DNA from: Bacteroidia bacterium
Lineage (GTDB): Bacteria > Bacteroidota > Bacteroidia > Bacteroidales > GWF2-35-48
Reading direction: 5' to 3'
DNA: 58,858 nt
NCBI GenBank assembly: GCA_016212695.1
Contig: JACREX010000147.1
Span: forward strand, 1 to 58,858
This document shows, in pieces, positions 8,755-18,860 of the stretch. How positions within the stretch are numbered: the first letter of the stretch is position 1; each line of letters begins with the position of its first letter. A model generated the notes under the pieces. The model did no database searches. It was not told the DNA's origin and was given only the letters and a program-made list of their open reading frames with translations. A program made the position numbers and the translations under genes.

Positions 8755-11571
8755 TTATTTATTTGATGATGTTCCGATGGATAATTTAATATTGGCAATC
8801 TCTGCTTTTAAATTGTCGATTTCCTGAATTTTGGATTTTAATATAGTGTTATCACTTTTTAAAATCGTGTTATCGGATTTGAGTTGTGAATTTTCATTTT
8901 TCAATGTTTCGATTTCTTTTTCCTGGTCGTTAATTTTATTATTAAGTGATTTCACAGCTTCCAGAAGAATTGGTGTGAACTTTTCATATGCAACGCTTTT
9001 ATATCCTTCATTGTCTGTAGTAATCAATTCAGGGAATATTTCTTCTATTTCCTGTGCTATTACACCTATCTGGTGGCCTTTAGGAAAATTTTTATCAACG
9101 AATTCCGAATATTTCCAATCATAGCAGACACCTCTGAGTTTACATATTTTTTCAAGTGAGTTTTCAAGGGTAAGGATATTTGTTTTATATCTTACATCAG
9201 ACCAAGTAGCAGAGCCAGCAGTAATTGTAGCGCCATTTGCCCATATTGTGCCCCCGACCTCGAGAGTATACGTTGTAGGCATTCGGTTGATACCTACTCT
9301 GTCGCCTGAAAAGTCGCCTCCAATCAAAGGTGTAGCGCTTGAGGAATTTTCAATATACAGTTTATTAGAGCCTGTTTCATTAAAGCCTGCTTGGTACCCT
9401 ATAAATACATTGGAAGAGCCGCTACTGAGATTTCCAACTTCATAGCCTATATAAGTATTATAATTTCCTGTAGCGTTGTTCTCAGCAGCGAATGTACCTA
9501 TATAAGTATTATACGAACCTGTAGTAGTCCAACGTCCGGCAACATGACCAAAAAATGAGTTTCCATACCCGTTTGCTGCAGCGCCAGCCCAATTTCCGAT
9601 ATATGTATTTTGTGCGCCATTAGTATTTGCAGCGCCGGAATATGTACCCATACACACATTTGAACTCGCAGTAGTATTCGAATATCCTGCATAGTAACCA
9701 ATAAAAATATTATAATGACCAAGAGTATTTGAATAACCACTATTATTTCCCAAGCAAACATTTATAGTGCCAGTTGTATTATTTCGACCTGCTCCATTTC
9801 CAATAAATGCGTTAAAAAAACCAGATGTATTAGAAAACCCTGTACTATCGCCTATAAAAATATTGCTGTATCCATCGGCATTATTATATCCTGTTTTATA
9901 TCCTATAAAATAATTTTTAGAACCTGCTGTAGTTTTGTATCCGCTTTTATAACCGATAAACGAATTATATAAACCGCTGGTAACAGATTTTCCCGCTTCA
10001 TGCCCGATAAAATAGTTATTTGGCGTTAATTGCATATAACTGGTTTTGCTTGAGGCTCCGATATTTTTTACACCAAATCCCATTGTCGTGTCGGTAGTAT
10101 AAATTCGTGTACTGTCAGAATTTATTAACAAAAAATTATTCGTAAATGCTTTTGTAGAACTTTTCCCGCTAACAGCAAAACAGCCTTTGTTCTGTGCTTT
10201 ACTTGGGTCGTCTTTTACAAAAAAATGAACGCTGTCCTGATAAACCACCATTACGGTTTTCCCTGTTTTGTCTTTTATTTCAAACAAAGGTTCCGTATCA
10301 GCCGCGCTTGAGTCAGCCTGTATTTGTAATCTTCCGGAAGGGACAGTTGTCCCAAGGCCAATTCTCGTTCCATTTTGAAACATCAAAGAATTCCCTAAAG
10401 AATTTGAAGAAATAAATTTAGGAATATAATTCGTATCTCCGTCTGAAAAACCTATTACTGGGCTTGACCATATGGCATTACCCAAAGCATCGGATGTTAA
10501 AATTTTGCCTGAACCTTCGCTATCGTCGGTGATTCGTAAGGTACCATTCAGATGCAATGAAGTAGTTGGGCTTGATGTTCCTATTCCTAAGCGTGAATTG
10601 GCATTATCCCAGAACAAATTAGTATTGCCTCCGAATGTTCCATTATTGTTGAATTGTATATTTCCATTTGATCCGCCTGCAGTATAATCCGGATGCGTGT
10701 GATTGCCTTCCGCTATTGTTCCGGCGCTTGTTCCAAAATCTGCGCTGAAGGTTGTTCCATTCATACTTAAACCTGTCCCGGCCTGATACATTGTATTGCT
10801 GTCTGTCGAGTTTATAGTAAAATTCGGATACATACCCGTAACCGTTGTCGCTCCTGTGCCTGATAAAGTAATGGCCTGATCGGGCTCTGTATTTGTGATG
10901 GTTCCTCCCGTAATATCAATTCCTGTTCCTGCATTATAGGTTGTGTTACTATCTGTGGAATGTATGGTGAAACTCGGATACGTACCCGTTACCGTTGTTG
11001 CGCCTGTGCCTGTTAAAGAGATGGTCTGATCAGGGTTTGTGTTGGTAATGGTAAAATCAGGATATGTGCCCGTGACGGATATCCCGCTGCCATTAGTTAA
11101 TGTTACCAACTGGTTTGGCGAAGTATTTTTAATCGTGTCGTTTGAAATACTTATCCCGTTTCCCGCTTTGTAATTGCCGGGCGAATACAGCGCATACGGC
11201 ACAGATAGCAACTGGTTTGTGCCCATTACCGTATAGTTATTCCCTCCGTTTATATCCAATTCAATCTTGATGTAATAGGAATTATTTCCCCACTCTATCG
11301 TTGAAAAATTACCGGACGAATTTGTGCCATTTCCGACTTCGAGGTTTACCAAACCAAAAGGATTGGTAGTTGCAGAATGTTCCTCGGAATATACAGAAGC
11401 GCCTGTAGCGCTTCCCTGCAGAATGTTTATCCTGAAACTTATATCATGGTTTGGAATAACTGTACCGCTGCTGTTACGCACTACAGCCTGATAATTGAAG
11501 GCATGGGGGGATTGTGCAAATATTGTAGCACTAATCAACAAACTGATAACGGAAACTAAAAACTTTTTCAT
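8755..11571 (-). CDS. Secreted tail-fibre-like protein, S74 C-terminus (paralogue 2)
   Basis: The middle paralogue of the tandem, about 938 residues from the MKKFLVSV start, chosen as in paralogue 1. The N-terminal 150 residues are nearly the same as in the neighbours. Then come TGTGATTVTG repeats, a GIGTSSPTTSLHLNG-type linker and roughly 14 beta-roll-like units (for example SNIFIGDSTGFSNTSG). The S74-like region reads WSDVRYKTNI, with Ser and Lys in the positions associated with autocleavage in phage tailspikes. The coiled coil contains a repeated seven-residue register (LKSDNTI twice). It shares its last 15 residues with paralogue 3. The partner or ligand is unknown. Confidence 0.8.
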   Translation of the reverse strand: MKKFLVSVISLLISATIFAQSPHAFNYQAVVRNSSGTVIPNHDISFRINILQGSATGASVYSEEHSATTNPFGLVNLEVGNGTNSSGNFSTIEWGNNSYYIKIELDINGGNNYTVMGTNQLLSVPYALYSPGNYKAGNGISISNDTIKNTSPNQLVTLTNGSGISVTGTYPDFTITNTNPDQTISLTGTGATTVTGTYPSFTIHSTDSNTTYNAGTGIDITGGTITNTEPDQAITLSGTGATTVTGMYPNFTINSTDSNTMYQAGTGLSMNGTTFSADFGTSAGTIAEGNHTHPDYTAGGSNGNIQFNNNGTFGGNTNLFWDNANSRLGIGTSSPTTSLHLNGTLRITDDSEGSGKILTSDALGNAIWSSPVIGFSDGDTNYIPKFISSNSLGNSLMFQNGTRIGLGTTVPSGRLQIQADSSAADTEPLFEIKDKTGKTVMVVYQDSVHFFVKDDPSKAQNKGCFAVSGKSSTKAFTNNFLLINSDSTRIYTTDTTMGFGVKNIGASSKTSYMQLTPNNYFIGHEAGKSVTSGLYNSFIGYKSGYKTTAGSKNYFIGYKTGYNNADGYSNIFIGDSTGFSNTSGFFNAFIGNGAGRNNTTGTINVCLGNNSGYSNTLGHYNIFIGYYAGYSNTTASSNVCMGTYSGAANTNGAQNTYIGNWAGAAANGYGNSFFGHVAGRWTTTGSYNTYIGTFAAENNATGNYNTYIGYEVGNLSSGSSNVFIGYQAGFNETGSNKLYIENSSSATPLIGGDFSGDRVGINRMPTTYTLEVGGTIWANGATITAGSATWSDVRYKTNILTLENSLEKICKLRGVCYDWKYSEFVDKNFPKGHQIGVIAQEIEEIFPELITTDNEGYKSVAYEKFTPILLEAVKSLNNKINDQEKEIETLKNENSQLKSDNTILKSDNTILKSKIQEIDNLKAEIANIKLSIGTSSNK

Positions 11572-11593
11572 AATTCTAAATTTATTTGTTAAT
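11572..11593. repeat. Duplicated junction between tail-fibre paralogues 3 and 2
   Basis: AATTCTAAATTTATTTGTTA plus AT is identical to 8733-8754, with conserved flanks on both sides. See that entry. Confidence 0.85.
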
Positions 11594-14500
11594 TTATTTA
11601 TTTGATGATGTTCCGATGGATAATTTAATATTGGCAATCTCTGCTTTTAAATTGTCAATTTCCTGAATTTTGGATTTTAATAAGGTGTTATCATTTTTTA
11701 AAATGGTGTTATCAGATTTTATCAATGTATTTTCCTTTTCGAGATTTTGAATTTTATCATTTAGTTCTTCAATCATTTTCTGCTGTTCCTGCACTGCTTT
11801 TACCAGAGGAACTGTAAATTCTGCATAACGCAAACCATAATAATCTCTTTCATTTTTTGGTTTGTCCACACCGCTGAAATCAAAACCAAGTTCATTGGCT
11901 GCTTTTTCAACATCCTGTGCAACAAATCCTGTTTGCAGTATGGATTCCTTTATTTTTTCAGCGTCAAACAATCGTAACGAATCGGGGGTTTGTAAAAATT
12001 CAGCCAGTTGATTCATATCTAAATGATAGGTTATCGGTTTAAGTTTCATGATAAAAGCAAGGCCCGGCACATTTTCGGCAACATCTTTTTTGAATCGTTT
12101 ATCGGAAAGATTTGTCCATGCCGCATAGCCCCCTATACTGGTAACGGAATTGTTGCCTACTCTGACCTGATTGCTGGCAGTAATGGCAGCGCTGTTACCT
12201 AAAGCAGTGGAGTTTGTATAAGAAGTAGAAACCGGAGAAAAGAATGCTCCGAATCCAAGAGCAGTATTATAATCACCGGTATTGTAATATAATGACCACC
12301 GCCCAATTGCAGTATTTCCATAACCTATACCATAATACATAGCTTGGTCTCCAATTGCAACATTAGAGTTTCCGGTAGTATTACTATACAAAGCAGCATT
12401 TCCTTCGGCAACATTTGAATTACCGGTTGTATTAGAATACATAGCCTGGTAACCGTTAGCTGTATTTTTAGTACCCGTTGTATTAGAATACAAAGCCTGA
12501 TAACCATTTGCAACATGGTATCCTTCAGTATTATTATAAAGCGCCCGATAGCCATTTGCAACATTGTAATTTCCTGCGCCTCCGGTATTAAAATAAAGCG
12601 CCTGATAACCATTAGCAACATTGTTTATTCCTGTTGTGTTTGAATAAAGTGCAAAATAACCATTTGCGGTATTGCCCCATCCTGATGTATTGGAATAACC
12701 TGCCCTGCTGCCAAGGAACACATTGTAGTTTCCATTATTTGTAAATCCTGCAAAAAAACCAAGAAATACATTTTGGTTACCGCCTGTATTTGTGTATCCA
12801 CAACTGTTTCCAATAAAAACATTGCTCTCTCCGGTTGTATTATCCCGGCCTGCCTGGTAACCCATAAATGAATTGTTAGCGCCCGAAGTATTTTGTCTCC
12901 CGGCTTCATACCCTAAGAATACATTGTAGTTTGCATTATTAGTGTATCCGGCATAATAGCCAAGAAATACATTATTATTTCCTGTTGTATTTGTATAACC
13001 CGCCCTGTATCCAAGAGCAACATTCTCATTACCTGAAGAATTACTGTAAAGCGACTGATAACCCATAGCAATATTCCTGTTGCCTGAACTGTTACCTCGT
13101 ATAGCTTCAACACCCACAGCTACATTATATGTCCCAACGGAATTGTAATACAATGAGTTATTCCCCAATGCAACATTATATTCACCGCCTGTATTATATG
13201 CCAGCGACTGATTACCAACAGCTACATTGGAACTCCCTGTATTGGAAATTCCCAAAGCATTTGAACCAACTGCCACGTTACTCTGCCCGTTGCTGTTCCA
13301 GCCCGCAGAATAACCAAGAAAAGTATTGGAGCTGCCATCAATATTATTTTTCCCTGAATTATATCCGACAAATACATTATAATAACCGCTTGTTGTAGCC
13401 AGACCGGTTTCATAACCCATGTAATTATTGTACATACCCGTAGTATTGGCGTTACCCGATTTATATCCAATAAAGTAATTATCAGGAGTAAGTTTCATAT
13501 AACTTGTTTTTGAAGAGACACCGATATTTTTTATACCAAATCCCATTGTCGTGTCGGTAGTATAAATTCGGGTGCTGTCAGGATTTATTAATAAATAATT
13601 ATTGGTAAAACTTTTTGTGTCGCTTTTACCGCTCACTGCAAAACACCCCCTGTTCTGCGCTTTGGCGCCACCCGGGTCTTTCACGAAAAAATGAACGCTG
13701 TCTTTATAAAGCACCATCACCGTCTGCCCGCTTTTGTCTTTTACTTCAAAAATCGGTTCATTATCTAAGGCCGCCAAGTCCTGCTGTATCATGAACCTTC
13801 CCGAAGGCGTGGTGGTGCCGAGCCCGATATAATTTCCATTTTGATATAACAGGGAATTGTCTAAAGAGTTTGCGGAAATGAATTTGGGAATATAATTGGT
13901 ATTACCGTTTGAAGAACCGATTGCCGGAGTTTGCCATGAGCCTACCCCATTGGCATCGGATGTGAATATTTTACCTGCTCCTTCAGAGTCGTCGGTGATT
14001 CGTAAGGTACCGTTCAGATGCAATGAAGCAGTAGGGTTTGATGTTCCTATTCCAAGTCGTGAATTGGCATTATCCCAGAACAAATCAGTATTGCCTCCGA
14101 ATGTTCCATTATTGTTGAATTGCACATTTCCGTTTATTCCGCCTGCCGTATAATCTGAATGAGCGTGATTGCCTTCTGAAACCATACCGGCGCCTGTTCC
14201 GAATACAGCGCTAAAAATGTCGCCTGAAAGCAATAATCCTGTTCCTGCCGAATACGTAGTATTATTATCTGTAGAATTAATGGTGAAATTCGGATACGTA
14301 CCTGTGACCGTTGTTGCGCCCGTACCGTTTAAAGTAATCGCCTGATCGGGATTTGTGTTGGTGATGGAAAAACCGGGATATGTGCCCGTTATGGAAATCC
14401 CATTCCCATTGGTTAAAACTACCGTTTGATCCTGGGCGGTATTAATGATCTGGTTCGAGCCATTAATATTGATACCTGCTCCTGCGCTGTAGGTGGTATT

Positions 14501-15136
14501 ATTGTCTGTTGAATTAATAGTATAATTCGGATACGTACCCATGACCGTTGTTGCGCCTGTGCCTGTTAAAGAGATGGTCTGATCGGGGTTTGTGTTGGTA
14601 ATTGTAAAATCAGGATATGTGCCTGTGACGGATATCCCGCTGCCATTGGTTAATGTTACCAACTGGTTTGGCGAAATGTTTTTAATCGTGTCGTTCGAAA
14701 TACTTATCCCGTTTCCCGCTTTGTAATTACCCGGAGAATACAGCGCATATGGCACAGAGAGCAACTGGTTTGTGCCCATTACCGTGTAATTACTTCCACC
14801 GCTTATGTCTAATTCTATCTTGATGTAATAGGAATTGTTTCCCCAATCAATCGTGGAAAAATTACCTGACGGATTTGCGCCATTGCCTACTTCGAGGTTC
14901 ACCAACCCAAACGGATTGGTAGTTGAAGAATGCTCCTCGGAATACACAAGCGAACCCGTGGAACTGCCTTGCAGAATGTTTATCCTGAAACTTACGTTTT
15001 GGTTTGGAATTACATTGCCACTGTTATTACGCACTATGGCCTGGTAATTAAATGCGTGCGGAACTTGCGCAAAAATATTTTCACTACAGCTTGCACAGAT
15101 AAAACAAAGGACGAGGGGTATAAAAATTGCTTTCAT
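11594..15136 (-). CDS. Secreted tail-fibre-like protein, S74 C-terminus (paralogue 3)
   Basis: First and longest gene of the tandem, about 1180 residues from MKAIFIPL. The signal region is Cys-rich (FICASCSENIFAQ); cleavage after FAQ is likely, though a lipoprotein cannot be excluded. The N-terminal domain matches its paralogues. The central array of 16-17-residue units is the longest of the three, with variants NVFLGYxAGYxNT, NVANGYQALYxNT and NVAxGxxALY. The S74-like motif is LSDKRFKKDV, the best match of the three to the family core. The coiled-coil tail shares its last residues with paralogue 2. The different signal sequence and the only upstream promoter-sized gap make it the operon leader. 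Confidence 0.8.
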   Translation of the reverse strand: MKAIFIPLVLCFICASCSENIFAQVPHAFNYQAIVRNNSGNVIPNQNVSFRINILQGSSTGSLVYSEEHSSTTNPFGLVNLEVGNGANPSGNFSTIDWGNNSYYIKIELDISGGSNYTVMGTNQLLSVPYALYSPGNYKAGNGISISNDTIKNISPNQLVTLTNGSGISVTGTYPDFTITNTNPDQTISLTGTGATTVMGTYPNYTINSTDNNTTYSAGAGININGSNQIINTAQDQTVVLTNGNGISITGTYPGFSITNTNPDQAITLNGTGATTVTGTYPNFTINSTDNNTTYSAGTGLLLSGDIFSAVFGTGAGMVSEGNHAHSDYTAGGINGNVQFNNNGTFGGNTDLFWDNANSRLGIGTSNPTASLHLNGTLRITDDSEGAGKIFTSDANGVGSWQTPAIGSSNGNTNYIPKFISANSLDNSLLYQNGNYIGLGTTTPSGRFMIQQDLAALDNEPIFEVKDKSGQTVMVLYKDSVHFFVKDPGGAKAQNRGCFAVSGKSDTKSFTNNYLLINPDSTRIYTTDTTMGFGIKNIGVSSKTSYMKLTPDNYFIGYKSGNANTTGMYNNYMGYETGLATTSGYYNVFVGYNSGKNNIDGSSNTFLGYSAGWNSNGQSNVAVGSNALGISNTGSSNVAVGNQSLAYNTGGEYNVALGNNSLYYNSVGTYNVAVGVEAIRGNSSGNRNIAMGYQSLYSNSSGNENVALGYRAGYTNTTGNNNVFLGYYAGYTNNANYNVFLGYEAGRQNTSGANNSFMGYQAGRDNTTGESNVFIGNSCGYTNTGGNQNVFLGFFAGFTNNGNYNVFLGSRAGYSNTSGWGNTANGYFALYSNTTGINNVANGYQALYFNTGGAGNYNVANGYRALYNNTEGYHVANGYQALYSNTTGTKNTANGYQAMYSNTTGNSNVAEGNAALYSNTTGNSNVAIGDQAMYYGIGYGNTAIGRWSLYYNTGDYNTALGFGAFFSPVSTSYTNSTALGNSAAITASNQVRVGNNSVTSIGGYAAWTNLSDKRFKKDVAENVPGLAFIMKLKPITYHLDMNQLAEFLQTPDSLRLFDAEKIKESILQTGFVAQDVEKAANELGFDFSGVDKPKNERDYYGLRYAEFTVPLVKAVQEQQKMIEELNDKIQNLEKENTLIKSDNTILKNDNTLLKSKIQEIDNLKAEIANIKLSIGTSSNK

Positions 15137-15494
15137 AATTTTTTTGATTAAAGGTATTTCTTTGTAAAGATACTGGAATTTTATATAAAAAAAATCAAAA
15201 ATGTTTGTCAAGCAAATAAGTACTTAGAGTAAGCTATAGTTTGGAGTACTTAAAGTACATTAGGCACTCAAGGCGCTCCAAATTTTAGGCAAGTATTAAA
15301 AAAATAAAATTTTAGGGTGCAATAGTATAATTGGCTTTTATTTATTAAATTGGCACAAGACTTGACAAAAAGGGGGGCACAAAGTTTTGAGAATTACAGG
15401 CAGATAAAGGGAATTGCTTATCTGTCATTCCTGTTTTTAAATAATGTAATGATAAACAGAGTGTCAATTTGTCTGTTTTAAAAGGTTTGACATT
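15137..15494. other. Divergent intergenic region, tail-fibre cluster / lon
   Basis: There is no gene. It holds a probable -7 box for the tail-fibre operon (TATCTTTA on the minus strand at 15165-15172), an inverted microrepeat (15222-15290) and a G-run. The 100 bp before lon should carry its promoter, but I see no unambiguous TAnnTTTG box there. Confidence 0.55.
15222..15290. repeat. Inverted microrepeat hairpin (word TTTGGAGTACTT)
   Basis: TTTGGAGTACTTAAAGTAC (15240-15258) is answered by GCACTCAAGGCGCTCCAAA (15264-15282), whose reverse complement begins TTTGGAGCGCCTTGAGTGC. Outer copies of AGTACTT flank the pair. It is a member of the hairpin class described in the findings. Confidence 0.55.
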
Positions 15495-17948
15495 ATGAGT
15501 TCTGAAATTAATATGGGTTTTTCCGGCATTCTGTTTGGCGATCTGTCCGCCAATACGGAGATAATACCAATTGGCGCCGATGAAATAAAAGATTTTAACA
15601 GTAAAATTGAAATTCCTGATACGCTATCCATCCTGCCGCTGAAGAACACGGTTCTTTTTCCGGGAGTTGTATTGCCCATCAGTGTCGGAAGGAATAAATC
15701 CATCAAACTTCTCAGAGATGCTTACAGAGAAAATAAAATTATCGGAACTGTTTCGCAAAAGGATGTATATGTAGATAACCCGGAGATTAAAGACCTGAAT
15801 ATGGTGGGCACCGTGGCGCAGATATACAAAATCATCGAAATGCCTGACGAGTCTACAACCGTGATAATACAAGGCCTGAAGCGATTCAGGATAGACGAGA
15901 TTATTTCTGATGATCCGTATTTCAAAGCCCGGATAACCAGTCTCGAAGATATAAATCCCCCGGAAAAAGATAAGGAATATGAAGCCCTGGTGGCATCCCT
16001 GAAAGACCTGTCGTTAAAGATCATTCAGTTGTCGCATCATATCCCTCCGGAAGCCTCGTTTGCCGTAAAAAATATTGAGAACTATCCGTTTCTTATAAAT
16101 TTTATCTGTTCGAACAGCGATATAAAACCTATCGAAAAGCAGAAGTTGCTCGAAACCGATGATTTAAAAATCCGTTCAACGCTGCTGCTTGAATATCTGT
16201 CGCACGAACTTCAGATGCTGGAGTTGAAAAATAATATACAATCTAAAGTCAATGTAGAGATAAACAAACAACAGAAAGAATACCTGCTTCACCAGCAGAT
16301 GCGGACGATCCAGGAAGAGCTTGGCGGAAACCCGCTGGAGAAAGAAGCTGAAGAGATTAAGATCAAAGCGAAAGAAAAAAAATGGAAACAGGAAGTGGCA
16401 AAGCATTTTGAAAAAGAACTGGAAAAACTTCAACGGTTAAACCCGGTTGCCGGAGAATATTCCGTTCAGTTGAATTACCTGCAGACCTTACTGGAAATGC
16501 CATGGAATGAATATTCGGAAGATAAATTCGACCTGAAAAATGCAGAGAAGATTTTAGATGAAGATCATTTCGGGCTTGAAAAGGTAAAAGAACGAATTCT
16601 TGAGCATCTCGCCGTATTGAAACTGAAGGGCGATCTGAAAGCCCCGATAATATGCCTTTACGGACCTCCCGGAACAGGAAAAACATCACTCGGAAAATCC
16701 ATTGCCAAAGCGCTGGGACGAAAATATGTGAGAATGTCGCTGGGCGGACTTCACGATGAAGCCGAGATACGCGGGCACAGAAAAACATATATCGGCGCTA
16801 TGCCGGGCAGGATTATGCAGAGTATTAAAAAAGCAAAATCTGCAAACCCGGTTTTTGTTCTTGACGAGATTGACAAGGTGGGTAATGATTTTCGCGGCGA
16901 CCCGTCGTCTGCCCTGCTCGAAGTATTAGATCCGGAGCAGAATTCGGCATTTTATGATAATTACTTGGAGATTGAATTTGATCTATCAAATGTAATGTTC
17001 ATTGCTACCGCCAACACCACTACCACCATTGCCCCCGCTTTGCGTGACCGGATGGAAATCATCAATGTTACCGGGTATATTGTGGAAGAAAAAATTGAAA
17101 TCGCCAAACAGCACATCATCCCGAAGCAGTTGGAAATACATGGATTAAAGAAGGATCAACTTGTATTCAATGATAAAATTATTGAGAAAATCATTGAACA
17201 GTACACACGGGAATCCGGCGTAAGGGAGCTTGAGAAAAAAATCGCAAAAGTTATCCGCAAGCTTGCAAAAAAAATAGCTTTCAACGAAAAATTCAATAAA
17301 AATTTTAGCGCAGGTCATTTTAAAAATATTCTGGGAACGCCGGAATATTTCAGGGAGGCATACCAGGGAAATGAATTTGCGGGAGTTGTAACCGGCCTTG
17401 CATGGACGGCCAATGGCGGCGAGATTTTATTTATCGAAACAAGCGTCAGCAGGGGCAAAGGCAATCTCACGATAACCGGAAACTTAGGCGAAGTGATGAA
17501 GGAGTCTGCGGTGATTGCCCTTGAATATATCAAAGCGCATGCGGATCTGCTGAACCTGCCCGGGAAGATTTTTGAAAACTGGAATTACCATGTACATGTG
17601 CCGGAAGGAGCCATTCCGAAAGACGGCCCCTCAGCAGGAATTGCCATGGTTACTTCGCTGGCATCGGCATTCACGCAACGAAAAGTGAAACCGCATGTTG
17701 CCATGACCGGCGAGATCACGCTTCGCGGAAAAGTGATGCCTGTGGGCGGAATCAAAGAAAAAATCCTGGCGGCAAAACGCGCCGGAATAAAAGAGATCGT
17801 AATTTCTGAAGAAAACAAAAAAGACATTGAAGATATCAAAGCGATTTACCTTGCAGGTTTGAAATTCCTATATGTAAAAACCATCATGGATGTGCTGAAT
17901 ATTACCCTGATGAAAGAGAAGGTGAAGAAACCGGTTAAGTTTATTTAA
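15495..17948 (+). CDS. lon: ATP-dependent Lon protease
   Basis: Lon is a cytoplasmic hexameric AAA+ protease that degrades misfolded and regulatory proteins. The N-terminal substrate-binding LON domain spans about residues 42-245 ([16 protein letters not shown]). A coiled-coil linker follows, then the AAA module with Walker [10 protein letters not shown] near residue 390 and Walker B FVLDEIDK. The S16 protease domain has the catalytic Ser in [11 protein letters not shown] (about residue 712) and the Lys in [13 protein letters not shown] (about residue 755). At 817 residues it has the usual length. The first 40 residues are an extension of the kind often seen in Bacteroidota Lon. Confidence 0.97.
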   Translation: MSSEINMGFSGILFGDLSANTEIIPIGADEIKDFNSKIEIPDTLSILPLKNTVLFPGVVLPISVGRNKSIKLLRDAYRENKIIGTVSQKDVYVDNPEIKDLNMVGTVAQIYKIIEMPDESTTVIIQGLKRFRIDEIISDDPYFKARITSLEDINPPEKDKEYEALVASLKDLSLKIIQLSHHIPPEASFAVKNIENYPFLINFICSNSDIKPIEKQKLLETDDLKIRSTLLLEYLSHELQMLELKNNIQSKVNVEINKQQKEYLLHQQMRTIQEELGGNPLEKEAEEIKIKAKEKKWKQEVAKHFEKELEKLQRLNPVAGEYSVQLNYLQTLLEMPWNEYSEDKFDLKNAEKILDEDHFGLEKVKERILEHLAVLKLKGDLKAPIICLYGPPGTGKTSLGKSIAKALGRKYVRMSLGGLHDEAEIRGHRKTYIGAMPGRIMQSIKKAKSANPVFVLDEIDKVGNDFRGDPSSALLEVLDPEQNSAFYDNYLEIEFDLSNVMFIATANTTTTIAPALRDRMEIINVTGYIVEEKIEIAKQHIIPKQLEIHGLKKDQLVFNDKIIEKIIEQYTRESGVRELEKKIAKVIRKLAKKIAFNEKFNKNFSAGHFKNILGTPEYFREAYQGNEFAGVVTGLAWTANGGEILFIETSVSRGKGNLTITGNLGEVMKESAVIALEYIKAHADLLNLPGKIFENWNYHVHVPEGAIPKDGPSAGIAMVTSLASAFTQRKVKPHVAMTGEITLRGKVMPVGGIKEKILAAKRAGIKEIVISEENKKDIEDIKAIYLAGLKFLYVKTIMDVLNITLMKEKVKKPVKFI

Positions 17949-18009
17949 CGCTTTATCGGGAACATCTTTTATACTTCAATTGGTCATAAATTAAGATTTA
18001 TACTAAAAA

Positions 18010-18036
18010 CGGGATAAATTATCGCATTTTGAAAAG
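18010..18036 (+). repeat. 27-bp leader repeat, copy 1
   Basis: It begins CGGGATAAATTA and ends CATTTTGAAAAG. It matches 24 of 27 positions of the copy at 23965-23991, and more loosely a copy at 25614-25634. In copies 1 and 2 it runs straight into the left arm of an inverted microrepeat. Confidence 0.75.
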
Positions 18037-18102
18037 TTGGTAGTAGTAGTTGGTAGTTTGCAGTAACAGAGCGACTACCAACTACCGCTACCATCTTCCA
18101 AC
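18036..18102. repeat. Inverted microrepeat hairpin (word GTTGGTAG)
   Basis: The left arm GTTGGTAGTAGTAGTTGGTA is answered by CTACCAACTACCGCTACCAT and then CTTCCAAC. The end pairs GTTGG/CCAAC are perfect and the rest pairs with small bulges. Confidence 0.75.
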
Positions 18103-18254
18103 TCATATTTTGTTGCGGAAATTTACACCATCTGCAGTATAATACAAAAGAAATTTATAGCAAAGCAAAGTATATTTGGAATTTAATTTTTTTTAATATT
18201 TTTACATATCTTTTTTATGTATTCTGAATTCCGTAAAGAATAATAATTTGAACT

Positions 18255-18860
18255 ATGGCTGATCTGCACAGTTTTTATAAAAAAGGAGTTACCGAGGCAG
18301 GATGCGACGAGGCCGGAAGAGGCAGCCTGGCAGGCCCTGTATTTGCCGCTGCCGTTATCCTGCCTAAAAATTTCAAATATGCCCTGATAAATGATTCTAA
18401 AAAGCTAAGCGAGAGCGACCGGTATGAATTAAGAGAGATCATAGAAAAAAAAGCGCTGGCCTTTTCTGTAGCCATGGCAGATAATCAAGAGATCGACAAG
18501 ATTAATATTTTAAAAGCCTCTATTCTTGCGATGCACCGGGCTCTTGACAAACTGAAAACAAAACCCAAACACCTGATTATTGACGGCAACCAGTTCAGGA
18601 ATTATAAAAAAATACCACACACCTGTATTGTCAAAGGAGACGGGTTATATTTATCCATTGCGGCAGCATCCATTCTTGCAAAAACTTACAGAGACGACTA
18701 CATGAATAAACTCCACGAAGAATATCCGGATTACGGATGGGATGAAAATAAAGGCTATGCTACAGAAAAACACAGGGCTGCCATTAAAAAACACGGCATA
18801 ACGTCGTATCACCGGAAATCATATAAGCTGCTCGAAACCCAACTGTCGTTTAATTTTTAA
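18255..18860 (+). CDS. rnhB: Ribonuclease HII
   Basis: RNase HII removes ribonucleotides and RNA primers from DNA duplexes. The metal-binding motif DEAGRG is at residues 18-23, with further carboxylates in LIIDGNQFR and the SILAKTYRDDYM segment. The YGWDENKGYATEKHR motif is typical of the family. At 201 residues it is full length. Its 3' end overlaps the convergent histidine kinase gene by 11 bp. Confidence 0.95.
   Translation: MADLHSFYKKGVTEAGCDEAGRGSLAGPVFAAAVILPKNFKYALINDSKKLSESDRYELREIIEKKALAFSVAMADNQEIDKINILKASILAMHRALDKLKTKPKHLIIDGNQFRNYKKIPHTCIVKGDGLYLSIAAASILAKTYRDDYMNKLHEEYPDYGWDENKGYATEKHRAAIKKHGITSYHRKSYKLLETQLSFNF

Larger units (their letters stand above)
17949..18254. other. lon-rnhB spacer with leader repeat and hairpin
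   Basis: There is no gene. It contains a 27-bp leader repeat (18010-18036) directly followed by an inverted microrepeat hairpin (18036-18102). An AT-rich tract with the rnhB start follows. Confidence 0.65.

Noticed and set aside
5502-15136. Prophage carrying the tail-fibre-like genes
   Set aside because: No capsid, terminase, portal, integrase or lysis gene is present; signal peptides indicate cellular secretion.
16363-16788. 141-aa ORF antisense to lon
   Set aside because: It lies fully inside the lon coding region, with no start context or family.
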